From contig JACRCQ010000030.1 of assembly GCA_016218915.1 (NCBI GenBank), positions 434,001 through 498,000 on the forward strand: 64,000 bases of DNA, given 5' to 3'. The position numbers and the translations under genes were made by a program. The notes under the pieces were generated by a model, which did no database searches, was not told the DNA's origin, and was given only the letters and a program-made list of their open reading frames with translations. The stretch comes from Deltaproteobacteria bacterium. Its GTDB lineage: Bacteria > Myxococcota_A > Polyangia > Polyangiales > Polyangiaceae. Below are positions 53,766 to 62,797 of this stretch, piece by piece (position 1 is the first letter of the stretch; every line of letters begins with the position of its first letter).

Positions 53766-54566
53766 TCAGAACGCACCACCCAGACTCAGACCGCCGCTGT
53801 TGCGACCGAATGTCGGGGCCACGGTCCATCGCACAGCGCCAGGTCGAGGGGCGGGTTTCTCGGGTTTGTCTTCGTAGGCGAGCGCTGCGCTGTCAATGGC
53901 GACCGCGCCGAGGCCAGTGGCAAGAGCAAGCATGGCCCCTCCCAGGGCGCTGCCGATGTCGCCCGCGTCAGAGGCCGCGAACCCAGCCAAGATGGGGATC
54001 CCGCGCATGCCCAGGCTGAGCGTCGCCCGCCCCGGATTGCCGTGAACGACGTGGATGATGGGGCCACCCAGGCCATAGATGCCCAACCCAGCGGTCAGCT
54101 CAATGGCACGGGTGTCGCTGTGGCTGCTGGCCTGTAAGCTTGCATAGAAGAGGGCAATGCCCGCCCCGTCGGCGAGCAGGATCTGCCATCCGTACCACGG
54201 AGCATCGTCGTCATCCCCACTTCGCGAGCGAATCCGAACCAGCGACGCGACAAGCTCTGGCGCTGCCGTGCGCGTTGCCTCGAGGTTCGGGATCGTGACC
54301 TGTCTCCGGGTCGTGGTCGTTCCGACTTGCGTGACCGCAAGGACCCCCTGGGTGCCTGTCCTGTAGACGTCCACCCGATATCTGTCGGGGGTTTGCGGCG
54401 CCTGACGGACCACCTCGGCGCAGACGATCTGCACGACGAGATCCGCATCGTGTTGCGCGATGCCGTCGTGAACTCCGCGCCAGCACCGGCTCGCGGCGCT
54501 CTGCGCAGACGCCGTAGCTGGCATGAGCAGGCACACCACGGCAACGCACCAGAGGGCAGGGCGCAT
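53766..54566 (-). CDS. Secreted hypothetical protein
   Basis: 266 residues. Signal peptide (LWCVAVVCLLMPATASA-Q), a first domain of about 90 residues with two cysteines (SRCWRGVHD, QIVCAEVV), then Gly/Ala-rich hydrophobic strands or helices (LTAGLGIYGLGGPIIHVVHG, GGAMLALATGLGAVAIDSAAL) that may be a small membrane bundle. Similar layouts occur in Polyangia but no function is known. The ATG at 54566 fits GGAG eight bases upstream better than that at 54572. Its stop abuts the mltG stop. Confidence 0.62.
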   Translation of the reverse strand: MRPALWCVAVVCLLMPATASAQSAASRCWRGVHDGIAQHDADLVVQIVCAEVVRQAPQTPDRYRVDVYRTGTQGVLAVTQVGTTTTRRQVTIPNLEATRTAAPELVASLVRIRSRSGDDDDAPWYGWQILLADGAGIALFYASLQASSHSDTRAIELTAGLGIYGLGGPIIHVVHGNPGRATLSLGMRGIPILAGFAASDAGDIGSALGGAMLALATGLGAVAIDSAALAYEDKPEKPAPRPGAVRWTVAPTFGRNSGGLSLGGAF

Positions 54567-54724
54567 GGTCATCTCCTGCCCGTTCGCGAAGCACGGGATG
54601 TGCCATCAAACGATGCGGCCGTTTTGTGCTGTTTGCGACGCCCGGGTTCTGGGGGGTGGTGCGGTCGTTCGACAACACCCGGCGACCTCAAGACCGCCAG
54701 GTGTGTCGATTCTACGTCAGCTGC

Positions 54725-55744
<1,020 letters not shown>

Positions 55745-55763
55745 TCACTTGCGAAGGACCTAC

Positions 55764-55792
55764 GGTATAGACGACCTCGCCGCCCCGTCCAA
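55764..55792 (-). promoter_or_regulatory. Putative sigma-70 promoter for gapA
   Basis: On the minus strand, -35 TTGGAC (55792-55787), a 17-base spacer and -10 TATACC (55769-55764), leaving a leader of about 37 bases. Four to five bases of each hexamer match the consensus. Confidence 0.5.
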
Positions 55793-56188
55793 CCGTAGCT
55801 TGCACGCCCTCGTTCCGCCGTCATTGCACCCGCTCCCCCGAGTCGCTCAGCCGGGCGATGATCCGTCGTAACCGCTCGATGATCCGAGCCTCAATCGTGC
55901 GTTCGCTCGTCGCGATCCCTGATCCGGGGCCAATCGCGTCGATACGTTGGACGGTGCTCGCGTGGGCGAATCATGCGCCAGCAACCTCCGCTGCCCTGGG
56001 CCAGCTCTCGCGTGGGGGGCGGAACCACGTCCACCGCCCTGGGCCGCCAAGCTTGCCTCGAGACATGGGATTTCCGCTGCTGCAGGGTCCGCGCGATTAC
56101 GGGAACGAGGTTCGCGCCCGCCAGAGAGCCAGGCTGCGGCGCTACGACTGTGAGCTACCCGATGGTCTTGATCCGTCGCCCTGATTCC
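55793..56188. other. Long intergenic region, no gene supported
   Basis: About 396 bases between the gapA promoter and the end of the MYXO-CTERM-like gene. A small plus-strand frame (55858-56184) has no family features and unusual Arg/Pro composition. The related strings TGCCCTGGGCCA and GCCCTGGGCCGCC occur near 55996 and 56038. I see no RNA gene. Confidence 0.35.
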
Positions 56189-57064
56189 TCAGCGTCGCCG
56201 ACGCGCGCCGAGCAGAGCGAACAGCCCCAGTGCCAGGCCTGCGAGCCAGCCCGCGTTGCTGCGTCCGGTCGCGCATCCACCGCCACCCGATGCCTCCTCG
56301 GGAGGAGGTTGGGCACCGGCGTCTGCGCCTCCTGCGGCCCCCGCAGCGCCTGCTCCGCCCGACGCGCCTGCGGCACCGGCCGCACCAGCCGCGGAGGAAT
56401 CGGCCGTCGCATCCGGTGCGCCTGTGTCAGCGCCGGCATCGTCAGCTCCAGGCACGTCGACGTCGATTCTGACCACCCAGTTGCCCTTGGGAGCGCTGGC
56501 GCCGAGCTTGTCGAAGCCGTACCAGGCCTTGCCCTGCCCGATGTCGCCGTAGATGTAGTTCGCCCCAGCGACCGGTGTGGACTTGTCCACCATCGGCGAG
56601 GCGTTGTCCGCTGGGAAGGTGAACGAAATGAAGAACGAGCCATCGTTGATCTCGATCTTCTCCGGGCTGAGATCGAACTCGTTGAGCACCGTGTCATTGG
56701 ACACGACCAGATCCGGGGCGGCGCCCAGGCTCGTGCCTGGCGCAGCGGTGGTCATGTTGAAGATCTCCATGCTCAGCGGGACCTTGGCGTTGACAGCCAC
56801 GTGGTTGCAGGCGGTCTGGCTGAACCCGACGTTGGTGAGCAGCACGCGGACTTTGAGCAGCTTGGCCGGGAAGGCCGGAGGCGTGAACTTCGCGCCGATG
56901 CCCTCGCCAACGGCAAACCCGCAGATCGCCGAGCCTTCACTGTTGTTGGCAAGGGTGTCGTTCTTGAGCTCCACGGTCTTCGCTTCTGCAGACGAAGCGT
57001 AAAGGGCCACGAGTCCGAGGGTGGTACCGAAGAGAGCAAGCACCGGCGCAAAGCGAGTCGACAT
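56189..57064 (-). CDS. Secreted protein with MYXO-CTERM-like sorting tail
   Basis: 291 residues. Signal peptide (LVALYASSAEA-KT), a beta-rich domain of about 180 residues with two cysteines (AICGFAV, TACNHVAV), an Ala/Gly/Asp linker (about 210-260), and the C-terminal tripartite signal: GGGGCATGR, a hydrophobic helix (WLAGLALGLFALLG) and ARRRR. This tail matches the MYXO-CTERM pattern processed in myxobacteria for surface anchoring. Good AGGAGG-type site six bases before the ATG. Function of the domain is not known. Confidence 0.8.
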   Translation of the reverse strand: MSTRFAPVLALFGTTLGLVALYASSAEAKTVELKNDTLANNSEGSAICGFAVGEGIGAKFTPPAFPAKLLKVRVLLTNVGFSQTACNHVAVNAKVPLSMEIFNMTTAAPGTSLGAAPDLVVSNDTVLNEFDLSPEKIEINDGSFFISFTFPADNASPMVDKSTPVAGANYIYGDIGQGKAWYGFDKLGASAPKGNWVVRIDVDVPGADDAGADTGAPDATADSSAAGAAGAAGASGGAGAAGAAGGADAGAQPPPEEASGGGGCATGRSNAGWLAGLALGLFALLGARRRR

Positions 57065-57113
57065 GGCAATCCTCCTGGCGTGATCGTATCTCGGATTCGC
57101 CGAACGCGCGATG

Positions 57114-58340
57114 TCAAGAAGCGGGTTGCGCCCGAAGGGCTTCGACGCAGGCCTCTACGGCGGCGACCACGCGGCTCGGGTCATAGGTCCGTCGGGCATG
57201 GCCGTGTGCGCGAGCCGCCAGCGCTGCACGTGGCCCGCGCTTGGACAGCAATGCCGCAAGGCACGAGGCGAACGCGAACCCGGAGCAGACGTACTCCGAC
57301 GCCCAGCGCTGCATCGTTGCCATCAGTAGCGGGTGCGCGTCGAGCGTCAGCGTCGGTCTGCCCATCGACCACGCCTCGATCAGGGATACCGGCATGAACG
57401 CTCGCCCATCGCAATGCACCGCGACCAGCGCAGCTCGGAGAAGGGACCGTCGCACCGCATCGTCCACCGGTCCCAGCGACACGATCCGATCTTCCGGCGC
57501 GTGGACGTGCGAGAAGTCGCCGGCAAGCACCAGTCTCAGGTCCCGCCCCTCGAAAGTGCCCTCGACGTCGTCCTCAAATGGCGTCAACGCATGTGCGTCC
57601 CTGAACGCGCGGAACGCGGTCACCAGCCGCTGCACGTGAGCGCCGTTCTCGCCGACGTACAAGATGAACGAGCCGCGTACCGCTTGGGCGTCGGCAAACG
57701 GCTTGGCGCCTGACGTCAGGGGCTCGCAGCAGCTGCCGATGACGAACGCGTCTGCGGGCAAGGGGGCCTTGCACTCGGCGGCGAGATGGTCCTTGTGCTC
57801 GATCGACTCCACGGCCAGAGAGCGGAAGGCGCCGAGGAGCTCAGGAACATGCGCCAGGGCTCGCATGGGCTCGTCCAACGCGGGCGGAGCCAGCACAGCG
57901 GTCCGCACCAGCGCCGCTCCCCGCGCGGGAAGCCGTCCCCACGCGCCGGTGAAGAACACCGCATCGAACTGCGCGCCCAGCCGATGCAGGTAGTGCTCCA
58001 GCCCGGGCGACACAGGCCCGACTGCGTCCAACCACGCTTGCCGCCCCCACTTGGAGCCTGCTAGCCAGCCCTGGGAGTGCAGGCGACGGCGAATCGGTCC
58101 GCGCAACGGCTCCACCGGAAACCTCACCACGCGCGCGCCATCCAGCGCGCTCTCCCCCTCGGCGAGCTCATTGCGCCATTCGCCCGGCAGCCGGGCGCAC
58201 GTGGTCACGACGGTCACGTCATGTCCACGCCCTGCGACAGCTGCAGCGAGCGCACGGGTTCGCCGCCCGGTTTCACCGGTCTCCTCGGCTCCGTAGCGCT
58301 CCACTACGAAACCCAGCTTTCGTCTCGATCGAAGGTCCAT
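57114..58340 (-). CDS. Glycosyltransferase, GT4-like (GT-B fold)
   Basis: 408 residues. The N-terminal domain has the GT4 layout LGFVVERYGAEETGETGRRT and AVAGRGHDVTVVTT (about 8-48). The C-terminal domain carries LVLAGDFSHVHAPEDR, IVSLGPVDDAVR and FMPVSLIEAWSMGRPTLT (about 318-335), the family's sugar-nucleotide-binding Glu in SLIEA. It may build a cell-surface polysaccharide; donor and acceptor unknown. Divergent from the methyltransferase gene. Confidence 0.85.
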   Translation of the reverse strand: MDLRSRRKLGFVVERYGAEETGETGRRTRALAAAVAGRGHDVTVVTTCARLPGEWRNELAEGESALDGARVVRFPVEPLRGPIRRRLHSQGWLAGSKWGRQAWLDAVGPVSPGLEHYLHRLGAQFDAVFFTGAWGRLPARGAALVRTAVLAPPALDEPMRALAHVPELLGAFRSLAVESIEHKDHLAAECKAPLPADAFVIGSCCEPLTSGAKPFADAQAVRGSFILYVGENGAHVQRLVTAFRAFRDAHALTPFEDDVEGTFEGRDLRLVLAGDFSHVHAPEDRIVSLGPVDDAVRRSLLRAALVAVHCDGRAFMPVSLIEAWSMGRPTLTLDAHPLLMATMQRWASEYVCSGFAFASCLAALLSKRGPRAALAARAHGHARRTYDPSRVVAAVEACVEALRAQPAS

Positions 58341-58460
58341 GACGCGCCACGATCTGAACTAGCATAGCTCGCGGGCGCTCGGTAATCTCCCTGTAGCCTG
58401 CGTGGCCGCGCTGCGCGCCCACGCCTCCAACGCTCCCGCGCTCCCTGTGGCGAGTCTCGA

Positions 58461-59240
58461 ATGAGCCCAGACGACAAGAAGAGTCCGCACTGGTACGAAG
58501 AGTTCTTCGACGATCGGTACTTCGCCTTCTTCGATGAGCTGGCGCAGGGGCGCGCCACAGCCGAAGCCGACGTGGAGTTCATCGAACGCGCGCTGGATCT
58601 CGCTGCAGGGGCACGCGTGATCGACGTCGGATGCGGCTACGGACGACATACGGTGCCGCTAGCAGCCCGAGGATTCCAGGTCACCGGGATCGATCTGTCC
58701 GAGCGGATGCTTCGAGCCGCCGAAGAGCTTTCTCTCTCTCGCCAGGTCGCCCCAGTGCTGTTGCGACGCGACATGCGGGAGCTTGCCGGGCTGGGGCCGT
58801 TCGACGCCTGCGTGTGCCTGTACACGGTGCTCGGAGTCTTCGACCAGGACGCAGAAGACCTCCGTGTGTTGCGCGCGATCCGCGATGTGCTGGTTCCGGG
58901 CGGACGCCTGCTGCTCGATCTGTCCAACCCGCTGGGAGTCTCGCGACACTGGCCCGGGGACCTTTGGAAGGAGACCGCGATTGGGATTCGTCGGGCCAGG
59001 ACCCGCTACGATCCTCTGACCGCACGGGTGATCACCGAGCATTCGATCTATCACCCGGATGGACGCCGCGAGGTGCTACCCACGAGCGCGGTGCGGATGT
59101 ATGCGCCGCACGAAGTCGCCGCCATGCTGCGCGAGGCTGGGTTTGTCGTGGATCAGCTGTACGGCGACCTGCGGGATGGGGCGTTTCGATGGAACCGCTC
59201 GGTTCGTCAAGCCTGGGTCGCTACCCGCGAAGGAGCTTGA
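58461..59240 (+). CDS. SAM-dependent methyltransferase
   Basis: 259 residues, class I methyltransferase. Motif I is VIDVGCGYGRHT (about 53-64), motif II GIDLSERML, and LVPGGRLLLDLSNP fits motif VI. The start MSPDDKKSPHWYEEFFDDRY recalls a common bacterial group. Substrate unknown. Its stop is three bases from that of the convergent radical SAM gene. Confidence 0.87.
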   Translation: MSPDDKKSPHWYEEFFDDRYFAFFDELAQGRATAEADVEFIERALDLAAGARVIDVGCGYGRHTVPLAARGFQVTGIDLSERMLRAAEELSLSRQVAPVLLRRDMRELAGLGPFDACVCLYTVLGVFDQDAEDLRVLRAIRDVLVPGGRLLLDLSNPLGVSRHWPGDLWKETAIGIRRARTRYDPLTARVITEHSIYHPDGRREVLPTSAVRMYAPHEVAAMLREAGFVVDQLYGDLRDGAFRWNRSVRQAWVATREGA

Positions 59241-59243
59241 TCG

Positions 59244-60761
59244 TCAGCACAATCCGGGTACCTGCCCGCTGTCGTCGACGTACGGGCACACCCCGCCGGC
59301 GTACTCGTCTTGTGCGTCCGGGTACTCGGCGCACTTGCCGCCGACATACTCGTCTGCCGCGTCGATCTGCACCGGGCACTGGCCTCCGACGTACTCCTCG
59401 GTCGCGTCTTGATAGTCGCAGTACCCGCCGATCGCATCGCCTTGTGCATCGACCTGCACCGGGCAGACTCCGCCGACGTTCTGGTCGGGCTGCGCATCGA
59501 ACTGCACCGGGCACACTCCGCCCTGGTACCCCTCGTCGACAGAGGCGTCTTTGGGCAGTGTGTTGCTGCCAGTGGTCGCCTCGCCGCCGCACGAAGCCGC
59601 CGCACCGGCGCTTGTGACAGCTGCAGCTACGAATGCAGCCGCCGCCCAACGCGAGGGCGATGCCCTTCGCGACGGCTGCCGTTGTACGACCGCGTAGGGG
59701 CGGATCGCTGCGACCTGAGCGCGCATGAGCTTGCAGGCAACTTCGGGGATCGCACGCGCGTCTCCGAGCATCAGGTAGCCCATCGCCGGGCAGTAGTGGA
59801 TGCAGCCATCCTTCGCCGGGCAAGCTGCGCATTCTCCCTGCTCGGGATGCGTCTGCTCTGGCGACAGAGAAGCAAACAGGTCGAGCGCTTCGCGGTTCGT
59901 GAACCCGGTCGACACATGTCCGAGCCGTGCAGCTTCGGCCTTCTCGAACACGAAGCGATAGCAGGGGTAGAGGCTTCCATCCGTGGCGACCGCGGCCACG
60001 CGTGAGCCGGCTCCGCAGCTCGTGCGAGGCCTGCCGGAGAGCAAGCGACGCTCCACCGCACGCCATGCCGGAAGATCGGGAACCGACACGCCAGCGCCGT
60101 GCGCTCCCACCAGCCAGGTGCCGATCTTTCGATGCTCACGCCCCCATGCCTGGACAGCAGCCTCGTCCCATGGCTGCTCGAACGCAGCCTGGATCGCGAT
60201 GCGTCGGAAGCCGAGCCTGGCAAGCGCGCGTACGTTCGAAGCAAGCCGATCCACGTTGGCAGGCGTTGCGGTCATCCGAGCAGTGATGCGTGCAGCCGGA
60301 TCGAGCGAAAGAATGTCGGGCAGACGATCCACCAACGCGTGAACGGAGTCCCTGCCGTCCGGGTGGCAACGCTCGGCTGGCCCCAGGGTGCCATCCACGC
60401 TGATCGCCAGCTCGAGGTGCTGATCCCTGCAGAACTGGAGGCGCTCTGCATCGAGCAGCAGACCGTTGGTGGGCGTGACCAGCTTGACCTGCTGATGTGA
60501 GCCGGCCTTACGACGCATGCGCTCTGCCACACGCTTCATGCTGTCGAGGGCAAGGAACGGCTCGCCGCCGAAGTAGGAGAGGGTGAGCTTGGGCTGGCTC
60601 GCGGACTGCTCGGTGAACAGATCGACGGCTGCATCCGCGAGCTCGTGTGACATCGAGGAGCCTCGCTCCACCGGGACGTAGCAATAGCGACAGCGCAGGT
60701 TGCACCGCTCGGTCAGCGTGAGGGTAAGGGCGCGCAGCTGGGGAGTAGGTAGTCGCATCAT
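59244..60761 (-). CDS. Radical SAM/SPASM enzyme fused to membrane segment and Cys-repeat tail
   Basis: 505 residues. Radical SAM core at about 8-230: cluster site CNLRCRYC (C20, C24, C27) and SYFGGEP (62-68). A complete SPASM domain follows: C249-x12-G-x4-C267, C311-x2-C314-x5-C320-x3-C324, and C343, binding two more [4Fe-4S] clusters. Unexpectedly, the frame continues with a basic stretch (PSRRASPSR), a hydrophobic segment (372-390) and a lipobox-like AAAS-C391. Six GGxC repeats then run from about 412 to the end. This looks like a peptide maturase joined to its own precursor. No stop lies between the parts, and no start codon convincingly begins a separate gene. A sequencing-level fusion cannot be ruled out. 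Confidence 0.85.
   Translation of the reverse strand: MMRLPTPQLRALTLTLTERCNLRCRYCYVPVERGSSMSHELADAAVDLFTEQSASQPKLTLSYFGGEPFLALDSMKRVAERMRRKAGSHQQVKLVTPTNGLLLDAERLQFCRDQHLELAISVDGTLGPAERCHPDGRDSVHALVDRLPDILSLDPAARITARMTATPANVDRLASNVRALARLGFRRIAIQAAFEQPWDEAAVQAWGREHRKIGTWLVGAHGAGVSVPDLPAWRAVERRLLSGRPRTSCGAGSRVAAVATDGSLYPCYRFVFEKAEAARLGHVSTGFTNREALDLFASLSPEQTHPEQGECAACPAKDGCIHYCPAMGYLMLGDARAIPEVACKLMRAQVAAIRPYAVVQRQPSRRASPSRWAAAAFVAAAVTSAGAAASCGGEATTGSNTLPKDASVDEGYQGGVCPVQFDAQPDQNVGGVCPVQVDAQGDAIGGYCDYQDATEEYVGGQCPVQIDAADEYVGGKCAEYPDAQDEYAGGVCPYVDDSGQVPGLC
59247..59531 (-). repeat. Six tandem GGxC repeats in the radical SAM fusion tail
   Basis: Six units of 14-16 residues at residues 411-505. 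The cores are GGVCPVQFDA, GGVCPVQVDA, GGYCDYQDA, GGQCPVQIDA, GGKCAEYPDA and GGVCPYVDD. The approximate consensus is (D/E)xxYVGGxCPVQhDA. The cysteines fall at 417, 433, 448, 462, 477 and 492, plus a terminal Cys. Such regular spacing is typical of multi-core peptide precursors. Confidence 0.8.
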
Positions 60762-60822
60762 GTAGGTATGGCCAGCATACCACGCTGCTCGACCTCCTTC
60801 TGTCGCGGATTGTCGCGACCGA

Positions 60823-60846
60823 TCACGCGCTGCGTGAAGCTTTTTT
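60823..60846 (+). terminator. Intrinsic terminator or attenuator ahead of the protease gene
   Basis: TCACGC-GCT-GCGTGA, a six-pair stem with a three-base loop, followed by AGC and six T. It lies on the plus strand in the divergent region, 145 bases ahead of the protease ATG. It could block read-through, or act as a leader attenuator if the promoter is upstream of it. The stem is short. Confidence 0.5.
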
Positions 60847-60990
60847 CATTCCGCTGCGAGGGGAGCGTTTCGTGGTCGCAGGATCCCGCGAAATGGCTCG
60901 AACCATGGCAGATGGGCCGATATACTCGAACCCAAGTTTTCGGCGGGATCGAGATCCATGCCGGCTCTGCTTCTGCTCAGGAGGAAACTC

Positions 60991-62787
60991 ATGCTTCGAC
61001 GCCGCCATTCCTACGTGCCTCCGGCTCTTGTGCTCGCAATCGTCGGTGGGGCTGTGATCTCCTGCAACACCGAAGAAGGACCAGGACCGGTTCGCACTCC
61101 GGAGAAGGTCAGCGTTCTGCAGGGCGCGGTGCAAGGGGGATACGCAGACTCCACCGATACGGGCGTCGTGGGAATCCTCATTGACACGGGTGGCGGCAAC
61201 TACGCCAGCTGCACCGGGTCGTTGCTCGCTCCGAACGTCGTGCTCACGGCGCGCCACTGCGTCTCGCACCTGCCCGGCGGCAACATCGTATGCGGAACTA
61301 CGCAGTTTGGGACGAACTACGCGGCGTCCGCGCTCCTCGTCTACAACGACCAGACCATGACCGGCTCGACGTTCATGTACCACGTCAAGGAAGTGCGTGT
61401 TCCGACCGCCAACCTGATGTGCGGCAATGACGTCGCGATCCTGATCCTGTCGCAGAACTTCGTGTCCACGAAGGCAAAGTTCATCACGCCGGCCATTGAC
61501 GAACCTCCTTATGGTGGGCTCGGGTACTCCGCGGTCGGCTATGGCATCACCTGCCCATCGTGCCAGGACTCTGGCGAGCGCAATCGCAGGGACAGCCTCT
61601 CGGTCAACTGCGTCGGTGCTTGCGGACAGCCGCAGTATGCAGCCAACCAGGAATGGTGGGGCGACGATGGCGTGTGCTCGGGCGACTCGGGCGGTCCTGC
61701 GTTGGACGGGCAAGGGCGGGTGATCGGCGTTGCGTCGCGCGCGGGCTCCCAGAACGGGCAATGCGTGGGGGCGCTCTACGAACGCGTGGATTCCTGGAAG
61801 GCGATGATCGTGCAGGCTGGACTCGACGGTGCAACGCAAGGCGGGTACGCGCCGCCGACGTGGACCGGGGGAGGTGGCGGAGGGTCGGGCGGCGCACCGC
61901 AGACCTGCGACACGTGCTCCAACCAGTCGATCGTGCCTGGCATGCCCTGCGAAACTGCCTGGGCCAACTGCACGGGCAGCAATCAGTGCGTGGCGTACTT
62001 GCAGTGTGCCCAGGCCTGCGCGCCCAACGACTCGGCCTGCGGCCTGAAGTGCTACAACGACAATCTCGACGGCGCTCACATCTACAACCAGGTGTGGAGC
62101 TGCATCTGCACGACCGGGTGCCCCACGCCGTGCGCCACGGATTGCACCGAGCCGCAGTGCGGCTGGAACCTGACCGGTACGTGCAACACCTGCTTCCACA
62201 CCAACTGCTGCGCGGAAGGGCAGGCATGTGCAGACGCGCAAGCTTGCACGGACCTGCTCTACTGCCTCAACGGGTGCGCAGCCAACGACACGGCGTGCGA
62301 CAACGCCTGCACGAACAAGTTCTCGGGCGCGGTCAACACGTTCAACACGTGGATGACCTGTCTCAAGGACAAGTGTGGCACCGAGTGCGGCTTCGGCACG
62401 GGCGGCAGCGGCGGCGCTGCGGGTGCCGGCGGAAGTGGAGGCGGCGCTGCGGGCACAGGCGGCGGAACGGCAGGCACGGGTGGCGGCACGTCGGGCTCCG
62501 GGGGAGGAGGCATCGGCGGCAGCGGCCAGGGCGGTTCAGCGCAAGGCGGTTCGGGACAGGGCGGAGCTTCCAACGGTGGGTCCGGTGGGAACCCCAATCA
62601 AGGTGGCTCGTCGCAGGGAGGTTCGGCCGGCGATCCGAACAACAGCGACGCAGGCGTTGCCAATCCCTTGGATGTCGCTGATTCCGGCGGCTGCGGCTGT
62701 GCCACGCCCGGAAGCAGCGGCATGAGCGGTGCTGGATGGCTGCTTGTGGCAGCCGCGTTGACCAGCCTCAGAAGGAAGCGCCGCTAG
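60991..62787 (+). CDS. Trypsin-like serine protease, Cys-rich, with MYXO-CTERM-like tail
   Basis: 598 residues. Signal peptide and possible lipobox (VISC, C25). The trypsin (S1) domain spans about 45-270 with H89 in LTARHC, D147 in NDVAIL and S233 in GDSGGP. Two Cys-rich repeats follow (about 304-460), each with CAxNDxxCxxxC (CAPNDSACGLKC and CAANDTACDNAC). Then come a long Gly/Ser linker, GGCGC, a hydrophobic helix and RRKRR, a MYXO-CTERM-like tail. ATG at 60991 is fixed by AGGAGG six bases upstream. It diverges from the radical SAM fusion gene. Confidence 0.88.
   Translation: MLRRRHSYVPPALVLAIVGGAVISCNTEEGPGPVRTPEKVSVLQGAVQGGYADSTDTGVVGILIDTGGGNYASCTGSLLAPNVVLTARHCVSHLPGGNIVCGTTQFGTNYAASALLVYNDQTMTGSTFMYHVKEVRVPTANLMCGNDVAILILSQNFVSTKAKFITPAIDEPPYGGLGYSAVGYGITCPSCQDSGERNRRDSLSVNCVGACGQPQYAANQEWWGDDGVCSGDSGGPALDGQGRVIGVASRAGSQNGQCVGALYERVDSWKAMIVQAGLDGATQGGYAPPTWTGGGGGGSGGAPQTCDTCSNQSIVPGMPCETAWANCTGSNQCVAYLQCAQACAPNDSACGLKCYNDNLDGAHIYNQVWSCICTTGCPTPCATDCTEPQCGWNLTGTCNTCFHTNCCAEGQACADAQACTDLLYCLNGCAANDTACDNACTNKFSGAVNTFNTWMTCLKDKCGTECGFGTGGSGGAAGAGGSGGGAAGTGGGTAGTGGGTSGSGGGGIGGSGQGGSAQGGSGQGGASNGGSGGNPNQGGSSQGGSAGDPNNSDAGVANPLDVADSGGCGCATPGSSGMSGAGWLLVAAALTSLRRKRR
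62395..62640 (+). repeat. Gly/Ser-rich low-complexity coding segment
   Basis: About 80 residues of GGSGG, GTGGG and SGQGG type repeats between the Cys-rich domain and the C-terminal anchor of the protease. It probably acts as a flexible surface spacer; the repeated DNA may mislead assembly or alignment. Confidence 0.75.
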
Positions 62788-62797
62788 CGGCTTCCGA

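Noticed and set aside
55858-56184. 108-residue plus-strand frame in the gap after gapA
   Set aside because: Arg/Pro-rich, no family features, no good ribosome site.
60823-62241. 472-residue minus-strand frame over the protease gene
   Set aside because: Antisense of the trypsin-like domain; no conserved motif and no ribosome site.
62395-62640. CRISPR-like or tandem DNA repeat
   Set aside because: The repetition is coding Gly/Ser linker with irregular units, not repeat-spacer structure.
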